A stretch of 64,000 nucleotides of DNA from Bettongia penicillata ogilbyi (lineage: Eukaryota; Chordata; Mammalia; Diprotodontia; Potoroidae), in NCBI GenBank assembly GCA_023548195.1, contig JAJHZJ010000082.1:992001-1056000 (forward strand), in the 5' to 3' direction. The notes under the pieces are model-generated. The model was not told where the DNA came from. It did not search any database and saw only the letters and a list, made by a program, of their open reading frames with translations. This document shows, one piece after another, positions 45,350 to 56,724 of this stretch; the first letter of the stretch is position 1, and every line of letters begins with the position of its first letter. A program made the translations under genes and the position numbers.

Positions 45350-46245
45350 ATAATTTATTATTATAATTATTTAGCACTTATTGAGAACCTACTACATTGT
45401 GCTAGACATAAGACAAAAATTCAACAGTACCTGTTCTCAAGAACTCCATCAGGAAAAAAAACAAAACCATGTACATATGTGAAAGAGGAGGAGAGGGGAA
45501 TTCCCTTGATCTATACCTCTTATTCATACACATAAATATGTGAAAATAAACACAAGCTATAATTTTAGGGGATACACTAACAGATTGAGGGATTAGAAAA
45601 TACCTCTTGTAGAAGGTGGCACATAAGCTATACTTTGAAAGAATGAGGTATTCTAAAAGGCAGACATGAGGAAGGAGAGGATTCCAGCAGGGGAGGGAGG
45701 GAAGTCAGGGTAAAGTGAGACACAGGAGATGGAATAAGAGATGTGAAGAACAGCAAGAAAGCCAGTTTGACTGAGCCACAGAGCACTTTCACTATGTGAA
45801 GGCAAGTAATATGAAATAAATCTGGAAAGGTATTGGGGAACTGGGATGTTAATAGCTTTAACTACCAAACAAAAATATTTTTATTTGCTTGTAGCGATAA
45901 CAGCTAGCCATTGGAAGTTAATGAGTAAGGCAGTAATGTTGTCAATCAGATCTGTGCTTTAGGAATATCACTTTGGCATCTATGTGGAGGACAGATCAGA
46001 GAGGAAAGAAGAATTGAAGAAAGGATGCTAATTCAGAAACTATTTCAATAATTCAGGAGAAAGATAATAAGGACCTAAACCAGTGATGACTGCCTAAATG
46101 GAGATGACAGGACAAATATGGAAGATGTGGTGATAAAATCAGTAAGACTTAACAACCGATCAGTTACATGGGATGAAGGAGAATAAGAATAACTTCTAAG
46201 ACACAAACTTGGGTGACTGGAAGAGGGACGGGAGTGCCTTACTTT
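45350..46245 (-). mobile_element. L2 LINE, minus strand
   Basis: 'tagcacttattgagaacc', 'gtacctgttctcaagaac', 'taagctatactttgaaagaatg', 'tctggaaaggtattgggg', 'tgctttaggaatatcactttgg' and 'tgggtgactggaagaggg' run in reverse L2 order. Confidence 0.75.
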
Positions 46246-46249
46246 ATAT

Positions 46250-46835
46250 GCCTACAAATGGATGTCAATCATGAACACATTAATTAAGGAATACAATAAG
46301 AACATCCCATGTTCTTATTCAAAGTCATTCTATACAACAAAATATTTTTTCTTTTACTCATGAAAAAAATAACTTGTTTTTTATTATTAAATCATGAGAT
46401 CTTTTGTAATAGGGTTGCTTTTCAGTCATTCTGGTCACATACCATAAATGTCTTCATGTCATCTGATCAAAATACAACCTCTGATGAAATTCTTCATGTT
46501 ACCATGCTCAAGGAACAGTCCTCTTTTGTACAAGCTGAAGCATCAAGGTACCTCTGAGATTCCTCTTAATATCCTGACTGCCCTCTAGAACTTACAATTA
46601 AAAAATTCATTTAAAATAAGGACTTCTATATATAAAATATTTGGTTGACTTTTTTTAAAGGGTGCATACAATTCTAGTAGGTGGTTTGATTCTGTGAAAA
46701 CATGACTACTGCCTTTAAAAAGAACCAATTAATTAAAAATTAAACTACAACTCTCTAGCTACAAATCTTATTTAATGTTATCACAAAGTAATGTAGCAAA
46801 GAAGTCCTCCTTTTCCAGTGAATGAAGTTACTGAC
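46250..46835. other. No gene or repeat recognised
   Basis: AT-rich; the 82-residue frame at 46309-46557 has no domain. Confidence 0.4.
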
Positions 46836-46839
46836 TTTA

Positions 46840-46990
46840 AACACTGAAAGGATTAGAGGAACAGATGATTTAGAGCTAGAAAGAAATTACAGATCACTTT
46901 GTCTAGCCCCCCTAATTTCATAACAGAGAAATTTAAACCTGGAAATGTTCAACAATTTATCTATGCTGACAAAACAAAGCTTGGTTTCGA
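46840..46990 (-). mobile_element. Possible SINE/CR1-end fragment
   Basis: 'gatttagagctagaaagaaat', 'cactttgtctagcccccc' and 'acagagaaatttaaacctgg' resemble a reversed end of the 'agatcatctagtccaac' type. Confidence 0.45.
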
Positions 46991-47279
46991 CTTATGATTC
47001 AGAACTTAATCTAGATTTTCCTACTAACCAGCTGCATAGCCTTGGCTGAAATTAGAAGTCCTATCTGGGTCTCTAATAGTCTTGGTCACTGTACCACACT
47101 GCTGAAATTAGTGCACACAAAGGCTAGGGCACTTCTCTGTTGCATTCTACTAAATCCATGGCAGAACCAAAAAATGAGCTGATGACTTATTGGAGCCTTC
47201 CGCTGATACTCTCATTGATCAGTGGCAATATATGGTTATAGAATGGTTGCTTTAGAAACAATAAAAATGCAGCAACACA

Positions 47280-47450
47280 GAATAATGGAATTTCGGAGCT
47301 GAATACAACTACTAGTGATCATCTAATCCCAAATCATACTTATAAAGAAATCCTTGGATGGAAAATCTGACAAGTGCTTATCCAGACTTCTTTTGAAGTC
47401 TCCAACAGGAGTAAGCTAATACTTCTTGAGGTAAACTATTCCACTCAGAT
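47280..47450 (-). mobile_element. CR1/L3 3' end, minus strand
   Basis: 'gtgatcatctaatcccaaatc', 'gtgcttatccagacttcttttg', 'agtctccaacaggagtaag' and 'aggtaaactattccactc' are the reversed CR1 3' UTR. Confidence 0.6.
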
Positions 47451-47499
47451 AAGAAAGAAGGAAAGATGGAAAAAAGGAAGGGAATAAGGAGTGGAGGAA

Positions 47500-47750
47500 G
47501 AGAAACAAACAAGCACTTATTAAACGTGTACTACATACCAGGCTCTGTGGTAAGAGCTTTCCAAATATAATCACAACAACCCTGGGAGATAGTATTATTA
47601 TCCTCATTTTATTTTTGAGGAAACTCAAGAAGACAGAGATTAAATCACTTGCCCAGCATCAATTGCTAGTGCTATGAGGCCACATTTGAACTCAAGTCTC
47701 CCTGACTGCAGGCCTAGAGCTCTATCCACTGTGCCACCTAGCTACCCAGA
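47500..47750 (-). mobile_element. SINE, minus strand, nearly complete
   Basis: 'caagcacttattaaacgtg', 'cctcattttatttttgagg', 'ttaaatcacttgcccagc', 'gaggccacatttgaactc' and the reversed head 'ctctatccactgtgccacc' are in order. Confidence 0.8.
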
Positions 47751-47754
47751 AGTC

Positions 47755-49040
47755 CTGGGTTTAAAGGTCTGCCCCTGACACATATTGATTGTGTGACCTT
47801 GTCAAGGGGTTAGTGGATAGTCTAAGATCAAGGGACAGTTTTTAAAGGATGGGAAAAGACAGCAGGTAAGAAGACAGTTGACAGTGAGAGACAGAAGATG
47901 AGAGTGAGGATGACAGTGGAGGCAATTTGGGTGAAAGTATTGAGGGGATGAGATCAAGGGCATCTGTAAAGAAGTTGGCCTTAGTTAGCATAAAGGAAAT
48001 CTCTATCTGAGATCAAAATGGAGGAGATAATGGGGTAGAACATACACATGATATGAGAGGAGAAGGGAAGCCAGCAGAGCACTTGATGAATGTTCTCAAT
48101 TTTTTTTCAGTGAAATAGGAAAGGAGGTCCTCATTCAAGAGGGTGAGGCAACAAAGTATCATGGGATGCTTAAAGAGAGACAAGAACATCTGAACAGCTG
48201 CTATGGAGAGTAGAATAAGGAATCAATGTAGGAGGTAAAAAAAGATTTCTTTGCTGCACTGACAGCACAGTTGCAATCAAGTAATGCAAATTTGTAGCAG
48301 ACTCAGTAAAAAAGATTTTCTGATTTCCTCTAACTCAATTCATCAGCACCCCAATTTTGCCTCAACAGCTCATGCCATACTTTTGTATTCATCCTGCTAC
48401 CCTCCCTACCATTTCCTGTACATGCTATTTTAAAATCTAAATTTATTGGTGAGTTCCCTAAGCATATAACCTGGCCTTTTTGGACAAGGCCACCTTCATC
48501 CACATTGTAATGACTACTTTTGTTGCTTTGCAGTTTCTTGCTTGAGAGCTTCAGAACATTCCTAATAAGCTGCCTTCCCTTGTGGAATTTTAGTAAAGGG
48601 GTTCTACTACCCACCTCTCCTTGGAATCCTTTAAATTTTTTTCCCTAGAGATAGGTATTGCAATCAATCTATGAATATTATGTTCATCCATTTTTCATTT
48701 TAACTATTTTCTCTCAAACTATGTGAAGTAGAAATTTTAAGGTATCAAATTAAGTCTCTCATTGAAAAAAGAGGGTTTGTTTTGTCAGTTATCCAGATGA
48801 TCATCTATCTATATTGGAGAAATTCATGAATTAAATATGCAACTGTTCAATTCATTTTGCCAGGGTGGATGAAAGCACTATCTACAGATCTTGTTTCTAA
48901 TTTGTGATAATGTTTGGTAGGGGGAAAATCTTATGTTTTTACAGCTTGAATACATTCATTAGATCTTTGTGCTTCATACATTATATTCTGTACTCTGAAA
49001 TGTTTCCAAGGAGACACAAAACTACAGTGAATACAGTAGA
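47755..49040. other. Mostly unassigned
   Basis: Only a SINE scrap at 47755-47815 is clear. 47815-48280 is purine-rich and could be an older, more 5' part of an L2 read in reverse, but I cannot anchor it. The minus frame at 48330-48614 has no domain. Confidence 0.35.
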
Positions 49041-49044
49041 TGCT

Positions 49045-49215
49045 AAATAATTTTAGCACTGGAAGAGAACTTAGAGATCATTTAGTCCAACACCTTTATT
49101 TTATGGATGAGGAAACTGAAATCAAGAGACAGAATCAATCTGGGTCGTATTTGGTAAGACTGGACTAGAACTGAACGAAGCCTCCTCATTCCCAATATGT
49201 CTACTGGCTTTCTGC
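49045..49215 (-). mobile_element. SINE/CR1-end fragment, minus strand
   Basis: 'gagatcatttagtccaacacc', 'ttatggatgaggaaactg' and 'ctgggtcgtatttggtaag' are the reversed 'agatcatctagtccaac' type. Confidence 0.5.
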
Positions 49216-49349
49216 TATACAATATGATACTTAAAATAAATGTCTTTCAATAAATCTCAAACAAATCTTGCCTAATTATAAAGTCTATTGCCATTTACAT
49301 ATGCCTAGCTATATTCCTATAAAAACAGAAAGCCTAGCTTTTAGGAATT

Positions 49350-49565
49350 AAACTGCTGGGCCTGCAGTCTGGAAGACCTGAGTTCAAATCCAGCCTCAGA
49401 CACTTAATTGCTTTGTGACCCTTACAATAACTACCTTTTGTGTGTTACAAGACTGTGTGATAGTCCTGGGTCAGGAGTTTGAAAGCTGTGTTCTAATTCT
49501 GGTCCTGCCACTTGTTAGCTGAGAGCTTTTGGCAAGTCACTTCAATTTAATAAACTTACTACTAA
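49350..49565 (+). mobile_element. Two SINE heads in tandem
   Basis: 49350-49435 has 'ctgggcctgcagtctgg', 'agacctgagttcaaatcc' and 'gcctcagacacttaattgc'. 49445-49565 has 'gatagtcctgggtcagg', 'ctgccacttgttagctg' and 'ggcaagtcacttcaattt'. Each is partial. Confidence 0.55.
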
Positions 49566-49569
49566 CTTT

Positions 49570-50400
49570 ATTAAGTATCTATTTCAAAAGCGAAATAGGC
49601 CTTGTTCTGGGAGCTTGCATTTTACTAGGGGAAGAAGGAATATAGTATGCACACAAATAAATATAGCACAAGGAAAATTGAGAAGGGAAAGCACACTGAC
49701 AAATGAAAAGATCAGGTAAGGGTTTTACAGAGATAGTGGTACCTGAGTTGAGTCTTTAGGGGGAAGATACATATTTAGACAGTTGGAAATTAGGAGGGAA
49801 AGCATTCAAGCCATGGGCAACTGTTATGTGAATTCAAGGAGGTAGAGGCTGATGGATTAATTAAATGTTAGCTGTCCATTCTGGTTGGAACTTACTGCTT
49901 TCATGAAGCAGAGTAGTATAAAATAAGGCTGGAAAAATAGTTAGGACTCATACTGTGGAGGGATTTAAGTATCTTTCTAAGGAATGAATGTTTTAGCCTA
50001 TAGGTAGGAAGAATTCTGGCAATTTTAAAACAGGAGTAGGAAATGGTCAGACCTATGCCTTAAGATGATTATTTTGGCAATTATATGGAAGGTGGATTGG
50101 AGAGGAGAGAGAAGAAGGGCAGGGAGATTATTTAGGAGGCTTGTAGTAGTCCAGGTGAGATGAAGAGGGACTGAAGTAAGGTATCAGCTATGTAAATGAA
50201 GTGAAAGCCTGGATGAGAAATATTGTACAGGTAAAACTGACAAAACTTGACAAGTTATAGGAGATGAGTATGAAAGGATGAGGATGACAGGTCAGGATTG
50301 ATGGCAAGGATGTGAACCTGGGTAGCTATAGGAGAGTAGTGGTGCTCTTAAGAGGAATAGGGAAATGTGGATAGGCAATAAGCAGTGAAGAAAATGAGTC
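49570..50400 (-). mobile_element. L2 LINE, minus strand
   Basis: 'attttactaggggaagaagg', 'gtaagggttttacagag', 'aggctggaaaaatagttagg', 'gtcagacctatgccttaag' and 'gtagtagtccaggtgagatg' follow reversed L2 order through the 'gacaaaacttgacaag' block. Confidence 0.75.
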
Positions 50401-50414
50401 CTTTTTTCTGTTCT

Positions 50415-50640
50415 GAACATAAGGTCATAGATAGAAGGAACTTCAGAGGCCAACTGATCCAATCCTCATTATAGCAGAGGAAACTCAAGGACCAAGAGCC
50501 TTAGCGATTTGCTCAAGGTGACTAAGGTAATAAGTAACCCTCAGAAGTAGTATTAGAATCCAGATCTTCTGATTCCAGAGCCAGTGCACAGTCTACTGCA
50601 CCAACTGTCTCCTATTGCTAGCCACTTATTCTGATTTATT
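50415..50640 (-). mobile_element. SINE, minus strand
   Basis: 'gtcatagatagaaggaacttc', 'tagcagaggaaactcaagg', 'gatttgctcaaggtgac' and 'agatcttctgattccagagcc' are in order. Confidence 0.6.
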
Positions 50641-50659
50641 GTATTGATGCTTTGTCTGG

Positions 50660-50780
50660 AACCAATATAGAAACTGTTTCTAGAAGGGACCTCAGAAGTC
50701 ACTGAATCTAACTCCTTTTGACAAATGAGGAAACTAGAGAAGTTAAGTAATTTTCCTCAGTTCACAAACTAGTTCTTTTC
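50660..50780 (-). mobile_element. SINE fragment, minus strand
   Basis: 'gggacctcagaagtcac', 'acaaatgaggaaactag' and 'gttaagtaattttcctc' form a reversed SINE core that is cut by the L1 end at about 50785. Confidence 0.5.
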
Positions 50781-50784
50781 CTTA

Positions 50785-51115
50785 AAAGAAAAAAGTGGTT
50801 CTTTTTCCAATTATATAGGAGGAATTTTTGATACTCATTTAAAAAAATTTTGAATTCCAAATTTTCTCCTCTGTTTCCTACATGGAAAGCAATTTGATAC
50901 AAGTTATATATGTACAATCATGTAAAACATCTCCATATTAGTGATGTTGTGAAAGAAGAAGCAAAACAAAAGAGAAAAGACACACAAAAGTGAAAACAGT
51001 ATATACTTCCATCTGCATTCAGACTCCATCAGTTCTTTCTCTGAATGTGGATAGAATTTTCCATCTTGAGTCTTTTCGAATTGTCTTGGATCACTGTATT
51101 GCTGAGAACAGCTAA
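50785..51115 (-). mobile_element. L1 3' end, minus strand
   Basis: 'ttgaattccaaattttctcc', 'atgtaaaacatctccatattag', 'gatgttgtgaaagaagaag', 'ctgcattcagactccatc' and 'gattgtcttggatcac' give the reversed L1 3' UTR. The flanks 'actagttctt' (about 50769) and 'acaagttctt' (about 51124) may be a diverged target duplication. Confidence 0.7.
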
Positions 51116-51119
51116 GTCA

Positions 51120-52265
51120 AAACACAAGTTCTTGCGATTTGAAACTGGAATGATGAAGGCAGTCACTGACACAGGACTAGAGAGAGACTATAGTTGAATT
51201 TATAGATATGGGAATCATGTACATAGAACAGTGGAATGCACAGAAGTTAAATGAGATATCCAAGGGAGTCTCAACCTCTCTGGATTTCTATTTCTTTACT
51301 TCCTAAGTTATTATAGGCACTGAGATACTTTCCCAAGTCAATCTTTATGAACAGACAAGATACTGGAATGTTTAAGATTACAAACTACAGACACAGTAGG
51401 GTTTTCTGTGTGTTACAAAGTAATCAGTATTCTATTTATAAAATAGTAACCATACAGGATGGATGAAAGATGACATACCATGGCTTTTGTGTATGTGACA
51501 ACAAGAAATCTAATGCTCCAGATCAGTGGTTTCAAACACAGATAGGAACAGATTCCTGTGGACTCTAGATTGACTTAGAAAACAACAAGTTTACATTTTC
51601 TATGTTGTATTTTTATCTATTTTGTTAGATTTCTCAATTATATTTCAATCAGTATTCAGGTCTCTCTTTGGAGTTTTGTGGCAGCAGCCTACAAGGTTGA
51701 TACCTTTTGCACTAAAGTATATTGCCAGAGTCCTTCAATATTAACTGTTCCCATTTTTGTTATCTTTGTCAATTCGAATATTGTAAGGTCAAAATTCAGA
51801 GTCAATTATTTATCTTAGATTTCTTTTACATGATGAGGCTGAATTACGTGACCTCTAATATTTCTTCCAGTTCTAGATCTATGATTCCATAAGCTTCCTA
51901 ATACTGATATGGATAATGTTTTTATGATGACATTTATAGTCTGCCATTTTTCTTCTGAAAACTATTTCTATCTACTTATCTATGATTTGGTATTTTGCAT
52001 ACATGGACAGATTAGTTTGGTTTTTTTTTGTATCAGACTTTCACTATTTTTCTTTCTGAAGTTTTATTTTTTAAAAACAGTATTATAAAGCAAATTTACA
52101 TGAAGAAGAGATATTCTTTATTTTCATAGGGCTTCACAGAGCTTCATTTTTTGAATAACTATATATACTCCTCAAATGTTTTACATTTTTCTTATGCCAT
52201 CTTCATGCTGCTTTAAAAAAACAGAAAACTAATTTGTTCTACTTTCATTTTCAAAATAATCATTC
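51120..52265. other. Mostly unassigned
   Basis: A SINE 3' tail scrap lies at 51830-51890 ('gacctctaatatttcttcc'). The rest has no recognised feature. Confidence 0.4.
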
Positions 52266-52269
52266 ATAG

Positions 52270-52449
52270 GGGGAGTTCTTAACTTTTTTTTGTCACATAC
52301 CCTTTGAAGTCTGGTGAAACCTACGGACTCTTTCTCTGAAGAATGTTTTTAAATACATAATATAAAATACAGGATTATAAGAGAAACCAATTGTATTATA
52401 ACTGTTATCAAAATATGAAAGTTCATGGGTCCCAGTTTGAGAACTCCTG
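52270..52449 (-). mobile_element. hAT-type MITE, opposite orientation to 5061-5252
   Basis: The left end 'ggggagttcttaac' and right end 'gtttgagaactcctg' are inverted. The interior ('gaagtctggtgaaacctacgg', 'ttgtattataactgttatc') is the reverse complement of 5061-5252. Flanks are attcatag (52262-52269) and atttacag (52450-52457): 6 of 8 identical, both changes transitions. Confidence 0.7.
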
Positions 52450-52634
52450 ATTTACAGGATGAGAGAATTTCTTCATGAATTCTTTTCTAATTAAAATCAT
52501 CTTTTTTTCTTAAGAATGAAATGTGTACATGTTAGGTTAGTCACAGAAAAAATAAATAGCCACTAGAAACATAACAACATTTTGATTAGGCTATAATTAT
52601 TTAAATGAGTTTGGGGGGAGGGGAACCTAAGTAG

Positions 52635-52735
52635 AGAATGGAGAATGATAATGACTTACGTTGTCTTTTTATAAACATTGTCTTTGATCCTTAGAATAAC
52701 TCTACTGGCAAAACGAGAATTGTTATCCCCATCTC
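52635..52735 (-). mobile_element. SINE scrap, minus strand
   Basis: 'gatccttagaataactctac' and 'gagaattgttatccccatc' recall the reversed SINE 3' half. Confidence 0.35.
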
Positions 52736-52739
52736 TGAC

Positions 52740-53020
52740 TCTGGGCACCAAATCCTAGCTAAAATTCTACTTTCTGCAAGAAGTCATTCCCAGTCTGCCT
52801 TGATGCTGGTACCTTTCCTCTGTTAATTATCTCCATTGTTTTACACACACACACACACACAAATATGTCTGTACATAGTTTCCGGAATGATGTCTCTCAG
52901 ACTATGAATGAACTCTTTAAGAATAGGGACTGTTTTTTGTTTACCTTTGCTTATATCCCTAAGCTGAGCACAGTGACTGCCCAAGAGTGTATGCTTTATA
53001 ATAAATGCTTGTTGACTTCA
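52740..53020 (+). mobile_element. L2 LINE 3' end
   Basis: 'gcaagaagtcattcccagtc', 'taattatctccattgtttta', a (CA) tract at 52842-52861, 'gaatagggactgttttttg' and 'aataaatgcttgttgac' match L2 3' UTR order. Confidence 0.65.
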
Positions 53021-53024
53021 TTTA

Positions 53025-53230
53025 TCCACATTTTATAGATAAGGAAACTGAAGCTCAAATAATTTTAGTGACTTGCCCAATGTCATTTGGTTAGTACGTA
53101 GTAGAGAAGGGATTCAAACCATCTTTTAACTCAAACTTCAATCCAGGGACAGAAGAAATGATGTTTGTTAAAAATGCTTAGCACAGTGCCTGCCACATAA
53201 TGAGCACTATATAAATGCCTATTCCCTTTC
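53025..53230. mobile_element. SINE scraps in both directions
   Basis: 53025-53125 has reversed 'gaaactgaagctcaaa' and 'gacttgcccaatgtcatttgg'. 53165-53230 has 'gcttagcacagtgcctgcc' and 'tataaatgcc' in plus orientation, the SINE 3' end. Confidence 0.5.
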
Positions 53231-53330
53231 CAATTACCTAACATTTGTGTTCCCCAACATACACCAATGATTATTTTTGTTTTAGCTTTCCATGACTGAA
53301 TTCAAGGAGAAAGTGAATACACATACACTT

Positions 53331-53440
53331 CAAAATGTGTACATATGTCATGTCTATGTGTGTGAATGCATGTGTACATGTGAGTATATGAGTGTATGTG
53401 TGCATATGTGTGCATATGCATGCGTGTGTATGTGCGCACC
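53331..53440 (+). repeat. TG/ATGTG-rich simple repeat
   Basis: Imperfect units of tgtgtatg and tgcatatg. The Cys/His/Met-rich frame across it is a product of the repeat. Confidence 0.85.
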
Positions 53441-53526
53441 AGAGCCAAATGTGCCTCCTGGATCATCACCAGGTTGGAAAATTGGAAAGTTGTGTTTATG
53501 TGAGTGACACAGAAAAATAACTAAAT

Positions 53527-53565
53527 ATAGATAAACTGCTAAATATGAGCCAGAGGATAAATTGA
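53527..53565 (+). repeat. 39-bp direct repeat, first copy
   Basis: Begins 'atagataaactgctaaatat' and differs from the copy at 54090-54128 at one base (ataaattga versus ataaactga). Confidence 0.95.
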
Positions 53566-54089
53566 ACTATTTTTCTAACCAACTATTGTGATTCAGGTTT
53601 GGGACATTTGATACATAAATCCAGCCTTTAAATGGGGAATATATCTCTTCCCATCAACCAATCGTAAGGTATTTTTTTTTAAATCTTTTGTTTTGAAGGA
53701 TACGTAAATATTGGCTTTGACTAACCATTTGCCATATTAATGAAGACAGCACGTCTAATGCTAAATAGCATATTAACAAGACCTTTAAACTTCAAATAGA
53801 ATGTTGATTTCTTCTTTTTTTTTGGTAGGACAACTCATAATGAAACCAAATCTCTTCACAATTGCTTATGTTTAAAATAATAGGGTCACAATATCACCAA
53901 CACATAGGTAGCCTGAGGTGGCTGGGTAGTCTCTACAAACTAAGGATCGTGAACCTTGCAGTATAAGTAAATGAAATGGGGCCCTATATACAAGCCCTTC
54001 CACTTAATGATTTAAGTTTCCTTCTTTGGGCCACCAAGGGATATGGAGGAAGCAGATCAGGAAGGGAGAGTTTTTTCTTACCAAAGACC

Positions 54090-54128
54090 ATAGATAAACT
54101 GCTAAATATGAGCCAGAGGATAAACTGA
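54090..54128 (+). repeat. 39-bp direct repeat, second copy
   Basis: See 53527-53565. The two copies are separated by 524 bases of unassigned AT-rich sequence. Confidence 0.95.
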
Positions 54129-54404
54129 GTCACTCTGGCTTTCGTAGCATGTTTTTTTTCTTCTACCTTGTTTATTATAGTCTAGGTCACAAAAACACAG
54201 GTACAATAACCAAACAGTGTTATGATGTGAGAAAATTATACAAACTATACACAGTGGAGCTTGCATTCAAAGTGCTCAATTCTACCACTGCCACTGAGGG
54301 TAACATTTCTAAAAGGATTTCCCTGAAACCTTCAGGGTGTGGCTTTTATAATTCCCCATTAGTCCATAGGTCCTTCCACTCGGTCTGGAGCTTTGGACTT
54401 AAAG

Positions 54405-54570
54405 CTTCTGGATTCAAACGACTTGGGACTCCACTTCTGACTGCCATTTGTTGCCTGAGTGGCTTTGAGGCCATCACTTCCCCAGTTAAGGTTTCACTTT
54501 GCTGTGAAGCAAGTTGGCAGTATGGGAGGGCTGGACTAAATGATCTTTTAAGGTATCACTTAATACCAAA
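54405..54570 (+). mobile_element. Diverged SINE
   Basis: 'ggattcaaacgacttggg', 'ttgcctgagtggctttgagg' and 'gggctggactaaatgatc' are a degraded SINE order. The 155-residue frame 54149-54616 crosses this copy and is not a gene. Confidence 0.45.
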
Positions 54571-54597
54571 AACTATCCTACTAAACTTCTGGAGCAG

Positions 54598-54835
54598 TCA
54601 GTGGCACAGGGGATAGAGCATCAGGCCTGGAGCTGGGAAGACCTGAGTTCAAATCCTGCCTCAGACACTTACTAGCTGTGTGACCCTGGACAAATCACTT
54701 ACCCCATTTGCATTAGTTTCCTCATCTGTAAAGAGTAGGAGAAGGAAATGACAAATCTCAGTGCCCAGAAATCCTTACATGAGGTCACAAACAATTGGAT
54801 GTGACTAAAACAACAGAACAACCACAACAAAACAC
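54598..54835 (+). mobile_element. Marsupial-type SINE, full length with long tail
   Basis: This is the best preserved copy in the window: 'tggcacaggggatagagc', 'gacctgagttcaaatcc', 'gcctcagacacttactag', 'gtgtgaccctggacaaatc', 'gtttcctcatctgtaaag', 'gagaaggaaatgacaaatc' and the tail ending 'caacagaacaaccacaac'. The tRNA-like head gives likely A and B box positions. Confidence 0.85.
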
Positions 54836-55164
54836 AAGGTGGTTGGATCAAGAGAATTCCACATGTTGAGAAATGGGATCAGAGACCTTTTTTTTTTTTT
54901 TTACTTAGTGTGAGTGTTCATAAAGATATGAAACATTACAAGATATCCAAAAAAGCTGCCAATACTGATTTTTATTATAGATGGTGCAGAGAAAATATAA
55001 AATTGCTTTAGCTATGTAAGATTTGTTACAGTGAGATCTCATTACCATGCAACATAATGATTATGTGCATCATTAACTATGTGTTAGATTAATTTTGTAT
55101 GTCTGAGCTTATTACAATAGTGGGCTTATATATTGTCATACTTTGTTCAGTACTATAAAAAGAA

Positions 55165-55300
55165 AGTGAATACTGGTTCTGCCTGTCACTTAGCCATGTG
55201 ACTTTGGGCAAGTCACTTAACCTTTTGGCTTTAAAGTTCATATCTGTGAAATAAAGATATTAGAATAGATGATGCTTTAACATTCCATTATTTTGTGGTT
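55165..55300 (+). mobile_element. SINE fragment
   Basis: 'ggttctgcctgtcacttag', 'gtgactttgggcaagtcac' and 'tatctgtgaaataaagat' form the core. Confidence 0.6.
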
Positions 55301-55304
55301 TGCA

Positions 55305-55940
55305 ATTATCAAATTCTTTTCCTGAACAAGTTATTTTGACAGGGCCTGATATCCTTAGCGCAACAGTCATTACCTTCTTAAATTACCATCAGTACACGAA
55401 AGGAGTGATTCATTTTGGAAAGTAGTATCAGTATCTTCTCAATGTATTTTGTGGATACTTTGCAGATTCCTATGGATTCTGTGAGGTCTTTAGATTTCTT
55501 TCTGCTGATTTTGTTTTCTTTCTGTTCTAAACACAGCAAACTGGAGAAGTTCTCTTCTGTTTGTAAAAGACTGCAAATACAGCAGATTTTTCAAAACTTA
55601 GATGGAATGCGAGTTGACTTCCTGTAGGTAATTTTTCTGTGTATGGAATACATGCATTGCCATAAATAAAAAAGTCAAAGATACATGTTCAATATTAAAG
55701 CATTCCTATCCTCACAGATGAGATCTTAATATAGTTTTTGGGAAGTGAGACATTAGGAGTGATTCCATGAATATTTCCCTGCTTGTATTTTATAAAGAGT
55801 TGTCACACTACCAATTATTTGATTCTAGACTTGGATGAGAAAATACTCAGTAAGAAATATTATTTATTCTTGCTGTAATGGAACTAGAGTACGTAACATC
55901 TTTGCCAGTACTAAAAGGTGGTCAGTGTGCTTGCCTATCT
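55305..55940. other. No gene or repeat recognised
   Basis: The 70-residue frame 55415-55627 has no domain. Confidence 0.4.
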
Positions 55941-55944
55941 GAAA

Positions 55945-56215
55945 CAGGAAGCTAGTGGTACAGTGGTTAAAATGTTAGACCTAGAGTCAAGGAGACTTGT
56001 ATTCAAATCTGGCCTCAGATTCTTACTAGCTGCATGACCCTGGGCAAGTCACTTAGCTTTTGTGTTTGTCTCACTTACCTCAACTGAAAAAAAAAATAGG
56101 GATAATAAGCACCTGATTCACAGGGTTGCTCAAATGAGATATTTATAAAAGCATTTAGCACAGCACCTGGAACATAGGAGGTGCTACATAAATGTTTTTA
56201 TTCCCTCTGTTCCTT
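55945..56215 (+). mobile_element. SINE (MIR/THER-type), complete
   Basis: 'agctagtggtacagtgg', 'tagacctagagtcaagg', 'ctggcctcagattcttac', 'tgcatgaccctgggcaagtc', 'gggttgctcaaatgag' and 'gcatttagcacagcacctgg' are in order. Confidence 0.8.
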
Positions 56216-56219
56216 CTCA

Positions 56220-56720
56220 TCCCCCAGTTAACTAAGGGGTTGTAATTTCTCAAACTGTATTTGTATTTCTAAATAACTGACTTTTGCAGTTCTGATTTTT
56301 TAGTAGTCATTTATATATAACAATGGTTACCTGCCAAGCACTCATCTCAGCTGACATATAAAGCAAAAAGTGTATATGGGGCTTTAGAACACTATGTACA
56401 GCCGCATATTTTAATGATTAGACCTTTAGGTCTTATAGCAATTGACATGTTTAATCAAAACCCAAATGTTTATGATGCCATTTAATTATTAATGATGAAT
56501 TAATCATAACTAATCTTTTGATTGAGAATTTTCTTCTAGAGCCTTGAGTCTCCTTTTTTCAGAAAGCTCCTAAATTAGACTTTGGAAATGTTCTGAACTC
56601 CATAAAAAGTTTAGAACTGTGCCTGTTAATGAATTATCTGTTTTAGAGTTGTTTAGGAAAGGATTGTGGCATTTTTGTTGTTGTTACAAAGATTATTTGA
56701 TTAAAGAAAGGAGAAAAGGG
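56220..56720. other. No gene or repeat recognised
   Basis: AT-rich unassigned sequence. Confidence 0.4.
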
Positions 56721-56724
56721 AACA

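Noticed and set aside
45116..45535. 139-residue open frame
   Set aside because: It is antisense to the L1-type 5' UTR and runs on into an L2.
53292..53507. Cys-rich 71-residue frame resembling a small secreted peptide
   Set aside because: The Cys/His/Met/Val pattern comes from the TG-rich simple repeat.
54149..54616. 155-residue open frame, the longest in the window
   Set aside because: It crosses a diverged SINE and enters the head of another; composition and lack of motifs indicate chance.
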